A stretch of 64,000 nucleotides of DNA from Selaginella moellendorffii (taxonomy: Eukaryota > Streptophyta > Lycopodiopsida > Selaginellales > Selaginellaceae). Made by a program: the position numbers and the translations under genes. The notes under the pieces were generated by a model. The model saw only the letters and a list, made by a program, of their open reading frames with translations. It searched no databases and had not been told where the DNA came from. The DNA lies in contig NW_003314297.1 in the NCBI RefSeq assembly GCF_000143415.4, positions 467,412 through 531,411 of the forward strand. Direction: 5' to 3'. The first letter of the stretch is position 1. Each line of letters starts with the position of its first letter. Below are positions 32,737-44,225 of this stretch, in pieces.

Positions 32737-33612
32737 CGAAAGCCGCCTGGATGGTAATTAAGCTCGTTTAATGAACTTTCGTGAGCGCCGCTGTATTGCA
32801 AAGCACGACCGCCGTAAACCTCGAGAGCGATGGAGTGCAGCTGGAAAGCGAGAAGAAACGAGGCAACCATGTCAGAAACGAAACCAAAGATGGGCCTGCA
32901 TGCCACTGGAATGTGTGCGGTAACTTTGCACCTACTGGCGCTAATGGACGACCAGTTAGCCGAGAGGACATAAAGTCCGATTGGCTGGCGCCACGCAGAG
33001 GACAATTCCCTGGCGCCGTGTATGTGGATCCGCATAAAGGATGTGGACCCAAGGATGAATTCTCTTGCAGTCCATCAATACCCCGTTCTTCATGGATTGA
33101 TCTGCACCATAGAACACATTTGGTTGTTAGTCATTCTGGCACAAGTAGACGAAGCTTGGTGTCATGTCTCAACTACCGTTAAAAACTCACAGCGTTTATG
33201 CACTGGAAAGCGCCCCAGCAATCCATCCATCCAGCAAAGATAACTGGAACATCAAAACAAATTGCTTACACCCCTTGTTCTTGGTCTTTCCTATTGGCCC
33301 TGCAAGAGAGTGAATGCAACCGTCAGCTCAACTCACTTCACATGGAGGAAAAGAGGATAAATTAAAAGAGTGAGAACCAACCAGAGTCAGTAGCAACAGC
33401 GGCAGCACTCCGAAGTAGTAAACTCATATTCCTTACCGGCGGAATACGGGCAATCCAAGGAAAGAAGCACCGTCAGACCAGGCAGTATTATTTACAACCG
33501 TAACCATAGTTTTCACAGTGTCTCACAAATGCCTGTGATGAAATGAGCTCCACGCAATCACACAGCATTAGATGACAGCATATATAGACGGATTGAAAGA
33601 GACGGTACTCCC
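32737..33612. other. Intergenic: upstream of the proline-rich gene, downstream of NECAP
   Basis: Short frames on both strands show no recognisable domain. The segment at 33250-33612 probably contains the 3' untranslated region of NECAP. I see no further gene, RNA or repeat. Confidence 0.4.
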
Positions 33613-34750
33613 TTAAGCAGTTTGAAAATCTCCAAACTCGTCCTCGCATTCACTTACAGTGTTCTCTAGGCTACTTGCTTTAGTATCATCTTTTGTCAGA
33701 GATTCTGAAGGGCCCAGTGGAAAAGATGGCCAACCAGTTGGAGCCTCGGAGGATTTCAGAGATTGCGCATCCGTGAATGTGGACTTTCCTGCAGCTTCGC
33801 CGCTCGGCTATACATGACACCCGATTAGTTACAAGAAACAGACAAAAATATTCTAAGCATGTTTACCTTTTTCAAAGACAAGCGGATCGTTTCGCCGCTC
33901 TTCAAACTGTAATCAACCGCGGGCTTGGTCTGGTATTCTTGTTCCAATTCTTCCGCTTGCTTCTTCTTGTTCAAGTAGCTATACCATGTTAAAGAAACCG
34001 GCAGAATTGTCTACGTAAAGAAAGGATACTTCACATGATCATAAAGAGCAGCTTCGAAATCGTAGGCTTGTGGCCTCTCTCTGAATCCTATCCCGATGAA
34101 CGCGTGCCGAGACTTCCCACCTACATGCCAGTACAAATAGTCAGCTGTCTCCTTCACACAGCTGCACTTAACTGGAGTTGTCCTCTATCCGCAGCACAAA
34201 GTACCTGTAATGACACAAAAGCTAGAACACAATGAAACAAAAAGAAAAAGAAACACTCTAAGAAGTATGCTTATGTCGTCATTGTAACTTCTAACAAACC
34301 TGCTGCTGTCGATGACACGCTCAATAGGCAAAGGCTCGTCCTTGCGCACGGACGCCTGTGCATAGAGTTCTCCTACAAACACACGCCGCATTAGTTGTGT
34401 TTCAAGTAAAGCGCTTCCACCTGAAGTTTTATCTTCCAGTCTTATGGTGCACTCTTCACCCTTGCTGCAAATTTTCATAGCTCCTTCCCAAGCCCACTTG
34501 TTGACATCCCACTCGTCTGCTCTGCAGAGAGAGAGATTTTTTATTTTATTTTTTTAAAACAGGAGTTGGAAAAGTACGTGATAGTTTTAAGCAAAAGAAG
34601 GAAATGGTAAAATGCTATTCACCTGTAAGAAGCAGCGGATCGTCTCGGAGGTATCAAGTAGACATAGCATTCCTTGGCGTGAAAAAGAACGAGCTCGGTA
34701 TTCTCAACCAAATCGTCAGCCGGTTCTAAAGTAGTTACGTCCTTCGGCAT
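33613..34750 (-). CDS. NECAP-like adaptin-ear-binding coat-associated protein
   Basis: NECAP proteins bind AP-2/AP-1 adaptors and help form clathrin-coated vesicles; their PH-like fold spans the N-terminal ~170 residues. Seven exons are inferred on the minus strand: 34750-34623, 34521-34421, 34372-34300, 34204-34173, 34120-34030, 33978-33867, 33807-33613. They give 243 residues. Diagnostic blocks are ECYVYLIPPRRSAASYRADE, CTIRLEDKTSGELYAQA, VIDSSRYFVLRIED, HAFIGIGFRERPQAYDFEAA and the SLKSGETIRLSLKK tail segment. The 32-bp fourth exon is very small, but all phases agree. The 5' leader probably has its own intron ending near 34790. The C-terminal Ser/Asp-rich tail ends ECEDEFGDFQTA, a possible adaptin-ear-binding acidic motif. 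Confidence 0.9.
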
Positions 34751-35141
34751 TTTAATTCTTCCAGCAAGATCACAGCCAAGCCACTGCAATCATAAAGAAA
34801 GATGTCACAATGCCAAACACACCACGCAGCAGCGTCATATAGCTTCTACTAATTCTCTCCTTTCCAGCGAATTCTCTACAAAACCTCTAGGTTCTACTTC
34901 CAGAGGCCCGAAATCGTGGAACAGCGAATTTTTGCGTGGATCAAGCGCAAGAAGCATTTCTAAGCTGTGGCGCTCGGATCACACGAAATTCTAAGCTGCA
35001 CAGCCCGATGGGAATGGCCAGATTGCTTACCACGCGCGCCCAACCCTCGCTCTCTCTGTTTTTAGGGCTCCTCGAGGCACTTTTCCTCTTTTATGACCTT
35101 ACACCTTTTTCCCTCGCAAAGCTCATTTGTAACAGATTATT
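34751..35141. other. NECAP 5' leader/promoter and 3' side of the SSL gene
   Basis: No gene is seen. The CTGCAATCATAAG stretch near 34783 looks like a splice acceptor of a NECAP leader intron on the minus strand. Confidence 0.4.
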
Positions 35142-36553
35142 TTAGGGTTCTAGGCTGTAGTTTTGGCGATTGAGGACGGCGATGTGAGGTAAGATCACCG
35201 ATCCCAGCCACAGCTTGCCATCGCGCTCCTCCACCTCGCTGACGTGCTTCACGACCTTGCCCTCTCGATCTTCCAGGATTTCGAGGAGCTCCCCCTGGGC
35301 GCTGTAGCGCGCGACCATGCCGTAAGATCTTCCCATAAGGTAGTAGAACGTGTACTCAAGAGGGATTGGAATGCGCAGCAGGAGCGTCTTGAGCCGAGGA
35401 TGGCTGGCCAGGAATTCCATCCGGCTGCTTCGACTGTACATTGCGACCCAAAACTCGCCCCTTTCGTTGAGCCGGACGTTGTCTGGATTGCCCGGAAGCG
35501 TCGTAAAGACATCCGTGGTTCCAGCTTTTGGGCCTTTGAGCCAGTAGCGAAGCAATCTGGTAAGATACATCGCGTAAGCAATCTTCTCCTTTTCTATAGC
35601 TTCCACTTCTTCTTTTTTTTTCTACCTTGCAGTGATGGATTCCGCTATCAAGATGAAGGAGCTATCGTTGTTCACCGCGATTCCATTTGGAAACCGGAGC
35701 TTGTCGAGCACCACGATGGTTTTCTTTGACTGAGGATCATACCTCAGTAAACGGCCAGTGTTATCCCCCTCGAGCACTGAAACAAGGTACTGTCTGCGCT
35801 TTTTTTTTCTCGCGCTTTAAAGAGAGAAGAAATAAGAGAGCTTTGTTACCTTCTTTGATATCTCGTGCTTGTATCAGTGAAATATACGAAGCCTTTGTCA
35901 TCAAAGTCGACATCGTTGGCGAACTTGATCTTCTGGCCATTTACTTCGTTGGCCAGGACCTGTGCCTGGCCTCCCTCCGAACCAACGACCATCAAACCCA
36001 TGTAGGCATCGGCAATGTAGAGCTTTGACGAGCTTTTGTTGAATCTCAGGCCCAGTGGACGTCCACATATGTGTTCCTGCTTGAAGTACACGATCGGGGG
36101 ATTCCGGGGATCGCACTCTCTGGTCCTGTTTCAATCCATCATCAGAGGTAAAAAGTGATAGAGAAACCTTTTCTCGTCTTTCTTCTCCCACACGTACCTA
36201 TTCGCAGACGTCGTTGCAAACTCCCTCCAGCCAACTTCGGAGCCTTGCCACAGAAGCACACGTCCGTCACTCACGCCAGTGTATGGGCCTCGTCCTTTGG
36301 AATCAAAGGCAATGCTCTCGGGTCCCAGGAACTCATTCTCGAACCGCAGCATAGCTCCCAGCAGCCGGTTGCTCGGATCCTTGAGCATGGTGGCGGCATT
36401 TTGGACTGGCGGCTCCACATACTTTGCCTGAAAGCTGGGGATCTGCCTCACGAAGCTGAGACGCAGCGGGTCCATTGCGACGATCACGACGAGCAAGCCG
36501 CACAAAGCCCGGCATGTTACGAGCGTGTTTCTCTGGAGCTTCTCAACAGCCAT
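35142..36553 (-). CDS. Strictosidine synthase-like / APMAP-type six-bladed propeller protein
   Basis: The family includes plant SSL proteins and animal APMAP. They share a six-bladed beta-propeller and are mostly ER/vacuole-targeted with unknown substrates; true strictosidine synthase activity is restricted to some alkaloid plants. Four exons are inferred on the minus strand: 36553-36198, 36125-35850, 35793-35626, 35556-35142. They give 404 residues. An N-terminal hydrophobic anchor (ALCGLLVVIVAMDPL, about 16-30) precedes the propeller motifs LGPESIAFDSKGRGPYTGVS, HICGRPLGLRFN, LYIADAYMGLMVV, FANDVDFDDKGFVYFTDTST, GRLLRYDPQSKKTIVV, FPNGIAVNND, LPGNPDNVRLNERGEFWVAM and SYGMVARYSAQGELLEILED. 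The third exon start was set at ACAG/TAC because it alone keeps the frame. The catalytic Glu of real strictosidine synthase was not identified. Confidence 0.88.
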
Positions 36554-36592
36554 CTACTGTCAGCTTACACACGCAGACCTCGGTGAGGCGAT

Positions 36593-36901
36593 ATGCTTCG
36601 AAACTCGGTGAGTTTTTCTCACGGTTTTTTCGTTTTTCGTTTTTGGATTTCCACTTTTCGCGTGTGTTTTTCGGCCTTGCAGGCTGCAAGAAGACAGCCG
36701 GCATCTTTTCATGCGAAAAGATGGTGGGCAATTTTACAATCACACGGTGGGTGGTTCATTCTTTTTGCACTGTCTGACATGAGGAACATATCCAGGTACT
36801 TGTTTATGGCCCCAACCAAGATCCCGCGAGAGCTCTGGTGGACCTACTATACAAAATCTCTTCTCTTCTGTTTTCTCCAGGGACACGATTTTGACCAGTA
36901 G
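36593..36901 (+). CDS. Possible small gene divergent to the SSL gene (uncertain)
   Basis: An ATG at 36593, only 40 bp from the SSL start, opens ATGCTTCGAAACTCG followed by a good intron (GTGAGT at 36608 to TTGCAG at 36681) and a basic stretch AARRQPASFHAKRWW. The frame runs to a stop at 36901; another intron could lie at 36746-36795 (GTGGGT to CCAG). The basic N terminus suggests an organelle transit sequence. I recognise no family, so this may be a leader transcript or no gene at all. Confidence 0.3.
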   Translation: MLRNSVSFSHGFFVFRFWISTFRVCFSALQAARRQPASFHAKRWWAILQSHGGWFILFALSDMRNISRYLFMAPTKIPRELWWTYYTKSLLFCFLQGHDFDQ

Positions 36902-38762
36902 GTACTTTTCGCAACACGTCTTTGCTTCGAAACCCGCTGCTAGAACTCGAAATAAAAACGATTCATAAGCTGAGTAACCTTGCATGCGGAGTCTCGCTGC
37001 TGATCTCGAGACAACGTGACGGTAGAGTAGAGCACTTACAAGAATTACTTACAATTTAAGAAAATTGAAATCCCTCGGAGTCCAGAACATGAGAAAATAA
37101 AACAACATATAACGTGCAGTGATGTTTAGAAAATCGGCTATGGCTGACGAAACAGTTGACTTTACAAGTCTGGCTCTCTCTCTCTCTCACAAAGGTAATT
37201 AATAACATATAATTTGTCATTTTCAGCAAGGAAATTCATCCGAAAGTGTTGATGAAGCCTGCATGCTTTCACTTCGAACTCTCCAATATGCCGCCCAAAC
37301 TTCCTGGGGTCTGAATGCTGGTCGTGTCTGCATGAAGCATATCCTCCACAAACTGGCATGTCCTGCATCACAACGATGTCCCTCTGAAGCAGCGAAATCC
37401 ACAGCCGTAGAATCCCAGCTCCTGGAATCCAATCTTACTTGGCAGCCATGTTTTAAATCCTTTGGCGCCCAACTAGATACATAGGAGACTGAATGTTTTC
37501 CATTAAAAACAATCCACCAGATTGTTGTATTTTGCAAGGATATAGAAGTAACAAAGTCTACATAATTGGAGAAGTAATCCAAAGCTGTTCTTTAAGTAGG
37601 GTTCTATTGCAGGAGAGCTTGTATGGGCCATGCAGCTTTATTTTAAGTGCTTCTGACTGGTATGTTATTTCACTTTAGAAAACCACTGAGCTTGACTTCT
37701 TTGATCAAAATAGATTTTTATCGTACAAGTCAAGCTTTTGGTGTGTTCAAGTGAATTAGCATACAAGGAGAACACACTGAGATATGGGCCATACAAGCTC
37801 TCTTGTGAGAGAGATATATACCCGTACAACAACTCTGGACTACTTTACAATCATGTAGATTTTTTTGCTTCCAGATAGATATTGCATACCAGTCTAACTC
37901 ACCAAGATTAAAAGCTCACCATGACACCAGGATTCCCCAAACACATATGTGGCAAGCATTACGTTCGAGCACATTATATCTTGTTAATGAATCTTCTGAA
38001 AGCCTTGCAGGGATTCCCTCTAGACCACTTTGTGTTAAGGCACTGCATTCCAGGTTTCTGCTTTGGGAATATGCTGCGAGCTTGGCATTATCCATAAAAC
38101 GGGCATAGAATTGATTCAATCAAGCCCAGCTCCATATTATATACACTTTCAATATCAAATCCCAGGAGAAGGGGATAAAGCGAGTAGTCTTTGTTCACAT
38201 CTAAGATCTTAAGCTTGCAGTGAAGCCCTTGAGATCCCTGATGTATAGCTTGTTCAGATTCATCAGTTAAAATTTATCAAAATGAGTGTATTGAGCATAA
38301 AATACTACAATATTCTTTTGTTAATTTTATATTATCAGTTTTCTCCAAAGTGCATTGCATAGCAAAAGGTGCTAAGACAAGAGTCCCTTACATAATTTGT
38401 TCTTACAATATATATAATTCCTGATGCTTCATGTTTCTTTACTAACGCCCAACATAGTTATTTCTTCTTGGTATGTTCTTGTTCTTGTTTTTCTTTTATA
38501 TTCAGGAAGTTCATACGTTTGAACCCGTTTGGGAGTGGATGCGTAACTCCCCAATGTAAAAATCACTACGGTCAGTTTGTCTCGGCTTGCGAAGCTGCAT
38601 TGCCGATCTGTTGTGCCGCGCAGATTCTCATTGTGTGCTTTGATCTTGCAGGAATATCACAAATCGCAAGGGCTGGGGCGAAATATTTCGACCCAGAGGT
38701 AGTAGATCCACTCTGTTTGATTTGTAGTTTTGGGTGTACTATGCTCTATAAACAAAAACTCT
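36902..38762. other. Large intergenic stretch with weak exon-like remnants
   Basis: There are no intact genes. On the minus strand around 38200-38270 the frame reads LMNLNKLYIRDLKGFTASLR, which has leucine-rich-repeat spacing, and further broken pieces continue down to about 37230, so a decayed LRR-type gene is possible. On the plus strand near 38510-38700 a stretch with intron-like signals (GGTCAGTTTG to CTTGCAG) encodes EYHKSQGLGRN-like residues. Neither could be assigned. Confidence 0.35.
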
Positions 38763-41500
38763 TCAAAAGTCCTCTCTAACCGGCTCTGGACGAACATCCA
38801 GCAGCCGCACAGGCTTGGTCATGTCCAACACTTTGCGATGATCCTCGCCGAAAATCTCCGCCGCGTTCTTCTCCGAGACCTCCACCACGAGCTGCGGGCC
38901 TCCCCTCGCCGGGTACACCACTCTCGTGTTCTCGCCACTGCTCTCCGCCGCCGGGTACGTTAGCATGAGCCGGATATATCCAGCCGACCATGGAACGCTG
39001 CTCGAGCTTCTCACGAACTCCTCGAACGCCTGCCTCTTGGCCTGCTGGATCCCAGCGTCCTTTCTCGGCGGATCGCCCCTCCAGGCCGTGTAGGCCGCCT
39101 CTGGATCCGTGCAGTGCATCGCCCCCGCGTAAGATCTCGTCCTGTGCTTGTACTTCACGTAAACTCCAGAGCCGATCGTTCGCCCGTCACGGAAGCGCAC
39201 GAAGAAGAATGCGTCGGGGCCGGCCATGCCCTCGCAGATGAGGAGTGGAGCTCTCGACTCGTCCGGCTGGCTCATGAACTCCAACAGCCCCGCGTTGATG
39301 CTTCCGGCCTGGACCCAGGGGCCGGTCGCCTTCTCGGCGTTGACGATGCTAGCCGGCTGCTGGAAGATCTCCGGGAGCTCCACGCCTTTGAAGAGAGCGT
39401 GCTGGTGTAGCGGGGTGGCGCCATCGAAGAGCTTCACCAGGTCGTCGAAGAGGTGCATCTCCCACAGCCTGCCTTTGCCTTGGACGAGCGACGAGACTCT
39501 GAGCTCCTGGAGCAGCTCCGCGTCGGCGCTGAAGTGCTTGTGGAGGACTTTGACGATGAGCGGCTCGTCGATCTGTGCCGAGACCATCACCCCGGGGGCG
39601 GCCAGGCACTCTCCCGTGGCCGGGTCGTCGACTGGAATGGTTTGCATGCGCGCGAAGCCGAGGTAGACCATTTTCATCTCTTTCACCGTGATGGCCTGGA
39701 AGGTGTCACCCCACCACGCGAACGCCCTGTAGACGTTCCTCACCAGATCGTAAGTAGTCCTGTCGATAACTCTCATCTCCTTGAGCACGTAGGCGTGGGT
39801 GTGCCTCGCATCGATCTTCTCTAGCGCGTGAGTCTCGTAGTCCCGGATGCAGTTCTCCACTGACTTGTACGTCGTCGGCTTCGAGTTTGGATCCAGGCCA
39901 CCGAGAAGCCCCTCGACGCAGTTGACCAGCGGCCGCATCCTTCCGCTCCAGGTCCACAGCAGAGCCCGGCACTCCTCCACTGTGACTTGCATGAACGTGT
40001 CCAGGTATGCCTTTAGTTGCATCTCGTTCTCCCATACCGAGAAGTCGGCAAACTTGACGGTTGGAGTCTGCTTGAGAGGTCCCAGGAGGCTCGTCTTGTC
40101 CTCGAGCATCTCCAGGCCCGAGCCGCAGATCACCAGCTCGTGTCCCTTGAGAGTTTCGCTTGGAAAGAGCATTGCCTTCACCATCGGGTAGTAAATGGAG
40201 ATGGGAACCAGGTGGCTCTTTCGCAGAGGGAAAACGTTGGGCCGGCAATGGAAGAGGACGTGAGCTTCTTCGAGCACGACTCTGAGCTTGGGAACCCCGT
40301 ACTGGAGGTGTGCCCAGACTTTGTCAATCTGACGGGTCATGTCGTCGTTCTCGTATTCCCCGCACAATACTGCCGTGAGCTCTCGGAAGATATCCATCCC
40401 AGTCATTCGAGGTCCTTCCACCTACAAAAAAACAAGCTCTTAGACAGAAACAAGGAAGACAAACAAAGTCTAGCTTGCCTGAAGCTGGAGAAAGATATAA
40501 GGATTAAACCCTGGAACACGCAGCCGGAAGATATAGTCGAGGACCAGCATTCTTCCCAGCAGCAACGCGCGTGCGTGTTGCTCGGCTATGACGTCCCGCT
40601 TTGGAACGTCGTAAACGTCGTCCATAAGAACTTGCATCATACGTTGGCAGTAGACTGTGTCGCCCGACCCCCGGTTAACTTCGCTCTCCGCCGTGTAGTA
40701 GAATCCATACTCGTTGGAGAGAAGCTCAAACATGCACCGTGTTTTTCCACAGCCGGGAGCTCCCAAAACCATCACGAACTTGTCCTCTGTCTCTCGCAGC
40801 AGCTGCTCAATTCTCTGTGTCTCGGGCTTGCGGTTCTCGAGGCCCTGCCACTGTAGAAGCGGCCTTCCTCTTGCCTCTGGCAATGGCAACTTAGCTCGCT
40901 GGTGCCGATAGGTTCTTAGGCCGGATTTTCCCTGAGCAAACCTTGCAATAAATTCGGCGATGGTCATGTTGTTATTAAGTTTGGTGTCGAGGTATTTTTT
41001 CCATGGCTCATCTGCAAGGGAGAACAAGACAGAATGAATCTCGCAAAACCAGGAAAAACAACACAAACTTCGAGAACTAGAACGAAAGTGTACCAGTTCT
41101 TAGATCATAGTCGGGAGGGCGGATTTTTTTTACTTTGACGGACCCAGGAAAGGCTTCAGCGTACCTGGAACAAGCAAAACCATCAATCGATCCTTCACGA
41201 ATAAAAGCCAAAACAAATTATTTCACTTCGCCTGGAACGATCCACCCTCGACTGCTCGAGCGGCTGGCCCGGAGTAGAATCGCCGCTGCCTGCGACCCCA
41301 GGGATAGGGATATGCTGCCCAAAAAATCCACACACACGCTCGATTCAGACCAATGCGCGACCGAAATCCCGAAATGCAGGCTCAAATCGATCGAAGAACG
41401 CACCTGTTTTCGCCATTCGACCGGGCGGAGTGGAATGGAGCGATGGCGGCGAGCCGCCGAGCCAGGGCTTGAGGAGAATGGCCATCTTCGCCTGCGCCAT
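38763..41500 (-). CDS. P-loop NTPase with possible C-terminal nuclease-like domain (Crinkler/RHS-type architecture?)
   Basis: Four exons are inferred on the minus strand: 41500-41404, about 41153-41094, 41011-40479, 40421-38763. They give about 782 residues. The exon 2 acceptor is uncertain: the stronger CAG at 41165 breaks the frame, while GAAG at 41154 keeps it. The Walker A motif is VMVLGAPGCGKTRCMFELLS, and the stretch after it (YGFYYTAESE) resembles P-loop proteins known from fungi. A long unassigned middle follows. Near the C terminus GPDAFFFVRFRDG ... SGVYVKYKHRT has the spacing of a PD-(D/E)xK restriction-endonuclease fold, with the usual E/Q before xK replaced by Tyr. NTPase plus REase-type nuclease is the architecture of Crinkler/RHS-type proteins; this assignment is an inference. 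The intron at 40422-40478 has a GC donor. The gene is head-to-head with a histidine phosphatase gene 76 bp away. Confidence 0.6.
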
Positions 41501-41576
41501 GGATAAACCCTGCCAAAAACCCTAGCTCTTTGAGTAGTATATTCGCTTCTTATCTCATTGGAGGGTTTCCTTTAGC
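41501..41576. promoter_or_regulatory. 76-bp bidirectional promoter
   Basis: The start codons of the NTPase gene (minus, 41500) and the first histidine phosphatase (plus, 41577) are only 76 bp apart, so the two must share promoter sequence or overlap at their 5' ends. No TATA box is obvious beyond AGTATATTC near 41536. Confidence 0.5.
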
Positions 41577-42681
41577 ATGGAGGAGGAGCGCTCGCCTCCT
41601 CCTTTGAAGAACTGCTATTGGGTTCTTCGCCATGGTCGCAGCGTGCCAAACGAGATTGGTCTCATCGTTTCTCACAAGGTACTTCCCTCGATCCATAGCT
41701 ACAAGTCAAGGTAGTGAGAAGAAATGGTCAAAAGAAAAAATTCGCTGCCTCGTTACTTTGGAGTATAGATCAAGGCATGGATCTAAACTTACTTGGATTG
41801 CGAAAAAAATCATAGATCATGCTTTCAACTTAGCGATGGTGTATAGTTTTATTTTCTCCAATTTTCACTTTCCAACTTGATTGATTTTGATTGTAGAGCA
41901 ATGGGACATTACCTCAGCATGGCCTCGCCGAGGGGGGATTCGTTCAAGCCAAGGCTGCTGGCGAGATCTTTGTTAAGGTACCGATTCTTCTCAAGAGAAA
42001 AACGCCCCTGAGAAAACTTTTGTAGCAACTCGAAGAGCACGGCAGCTTTAAGAACGTCGCCATTTACTCTTCGCCCTTCACGCGGACCATGGAGACTGCA
42101 AACTGCGTAGCTGAAGTTCTCAAGCATGCATACGAAAATTTGGAGATCAGAGTAAGTCCTTTGCATTTCCTTGTTTGTAAGACAAAGAAGAATTCTCTCG
42201 TTGATTCAGGTCTTGGATGAGCTGCGTGAGAGGTACTTCGGGCCAGCTCTAGAGCTGCAGTCTCATCTTCACGTAGAAAGTTTGCTGTTTTTTTTTTCTC
42301 GCTCTGTCTTTAAGCTCCATTTACCATGACAGTATCCCGAGATCTGGGAAATCGATGCGCGAAACCCACTCGTTGGCCCCGAAGGTGGTGAAAGCGTAGC
42401 CGATGTTGCAAAGCGAGTAGCCGCAGTGATTCCTCAGCTCGAGTTACAACACGAAGGGTAGGCAAAACATGAAGTCTTTATTTCACTTTCGATGGAGCTT
42501 TTGCTGTTGCAGTTATGCTATATTGCTTGTAAGTCATGGTGACACACTCCAGATCCTTCAAACTATAACAAAGGCCGCGGAGGTAAGCAGGATCAAAACG
42601 GACAGTGAGGAATACGTCTCCATTCTTTCCCAGCATCGAAAGTTTGCACTGCTCACTGGAGAACTTAGACGGCTTGCATGA
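41577..42681 (+). CDS. Phosphoglycerate-mutase-like histidine phosphatase, copy A
   Basis: The histidine phosphatase superfamily uses a phospho-His intermediate; in plants this subgroup is annotated phosphoglycerate mutase-like, with substrate unknown. Six exons are inferred: 41577-41678, 41897-41977, 42026-42151, 42210-42272, 42333-42457, 42513-42681. They give 221 residues. The catalytic RHGRSVPNE is at about residue 17, IYSSPFTRTMETA holds the second Arg, the LDELRERYFGP block contributes the acid, VGPEGGES follows, and LLVSHGDTL carries the second His. All core residues are present. The next gene is a tandem paralogue with introns at the same positions. The tail (LLTGELRRLA) is shared with copy B. 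The apparent GTAAGC inside exon 6 is coding, since copy B has aligned residues there. Confidence 0.9.
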
Positions 42682-42924
42682 CTATTCTTTTATTTTTATT
42701 TTTATTTTTCTCACACACAAACATTGAAACACTTGATAAAAACTTTAAGCTTTATTTTCATTTTTTCTTTCTTTTCTTACAAACTTTTCTCTGCTTGTTT
42801 TTGGCAGAAATCAAATGTCCTTTGGAGTATTCCAAGCACAAAGGGCCGGCAGACTTTGTCTTTGTGTGTTGGATTATCTCTTCTAACATTAATTTGTTGC
42901 AAAGTCTTTGTCTTTGTTAAAGCT

Positions 42925-43865
42925 ATGGAGCTTCCCGATCTTCACAACAAGTATTGGGTGCTCAGGCATGGACGAAGCGTTCCCAACGAGTTGGATCTAA
43001 TCGTCTCACACGAGGTTCGCTCGCTCTCGAAGCTTTATCATTTTCTCACCAGTGGTTTTACCAGGCTAATGGAGTTCTGCCTGGGTATGGGCTTGCTCCT
43101 CAGGGCCTTGTGCAAGCAAGAAACGCTGGCAAAATCTTCGTCAAGGTGATGATGGATATCAGCTCTCGAATTAAGTTGTCCTTTTTTCATTCTTTCTTCC
43201 TGACAGGAACTCAAGAAATTTAGTCTAGACAATGTCTGGATCTATTCTTCCCCGTTTAGCCGCACGATCCAAACATCTGAGTGCGTTTTGGAAGCGGTGG
43301 ATGCAAGCTTTGAGAATACACGGATTCATGTAAGGCATAGATTTTCTCTTTTTCACTTTCCTATTGTTTGAACTTTAAAGTATAAAAACTTTTCTTGTCA
43401 TTCAGGTTCTTAGTGAGCTTAGGGAGCGATACTTTGGGCCATTCTATGAACTAAAGTCGCGCTTGGAGGTACTTATCTTTGTTTTATCTCAAAGTATAGA
43501 TGCATTTTTCTTGTTTCAGTACTCTCACGACGATAGAAAGGATCCCTTTGTTGGGCCTGAAGGCGGTGAAAGTGTCATGGACGTGTACGAGAGAGTGCTC
43601 AAAGCAATTCATGAAATCGAGCGACAAACGCACGGGTAAGGAAAAAAATCATTGCCGCAAGTTTTGTGTAGTGATTTTGCTAAAATTTTGAACTTCCAGG
43701 TCTGCTGTTTTGATTGTTGGCCATGGTGATGTTCTTCAAATCCTCCAGGCAGTAGTGGACTACAGGAGCTCAAAAAAGCTCAGAACATATGAAGAACTTG
43801 CCAGTAGCTTGTCCAAACACAAGAGATTTGAGCTTTCTAATGGCGAGCTTAGAGAGCTCAATTAG
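42925..43865 (+). CDS. Phosphoglycerate-mutase-like histidine phosphatase, copy B
   Basis: This is the tandem paralogue of the gene just upstream. Six exons are inferred: 42925-43014, 43065-43145, 43207-43329, 43406-43468, 43520-43635, 43700-43865. They give 212 residues. The catalytic motifs are WVLRHGRSVPNE, IYSSPFSRTIQTSE, VLSELRERYFGP, VGPEGGES and LIVGHGDVLQILQA. Exons 2 and 4 have exactly the same lengths as in copy A (81 and 63 bp), and all five intron positions and phases agree. The first intron is 50 bp here against 218 bp in copy A. The substrate is not predictable. Confidence 0.9.
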
Positions 43866-44097
43866 TCATTTTATGTTTTATATTTTTCCGCTTTCTAACT
43901 AAATATTAGTTTTTTATTCAAATAGACATGTGCCATAAAGCGAGAAATAGTTATTGAATTGACACAAACTTCGCATCTCCCAACCATTCAATCGAAAGAT
44001 CCTGTGGAACAAACGTAGATACAGTCTAACAACCTCAAGGATTCACTAACCTCTAACAAAGAACAATTACCACAAAGCACAACCAATGACTGTGCGG

Positions 44098-44159
44098 CAC
44101 GTGGATAAGAATGCCACGCCACCATGCCAGTCAGTAGTGCCACGTGATTTGCTGACGTG
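44098..44159 (+). promoter_or_regulatory. G-box pair plus TGACGTG site
   Basis: CACGTG occurs at 44098-44103 and 44141-44146, and TGACGTG at 44153-44159, all within 62 bp and about 70-130 bp upstream of a TATA box. This clustering is typical of bZIP/bHLH-regulated (ABA, light or stress) plant promoters; regulation is inferred only. Confidence 0.55.
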
Positions 44160-44225
44160 TGTAGTGAGTCAGAGCCAGCTACCGTACCAACGCAGTAACG
44201 AGCGTCAGATCGCCCTGCCATCGCA

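Noticed and set aside
42583-42606. Possible splice donor GTAAGC within exon 6 of phosphatase copy A
   Set aside because: The residues continue in register with copy B across this point, and a usable intron here would be only about 24 bp.
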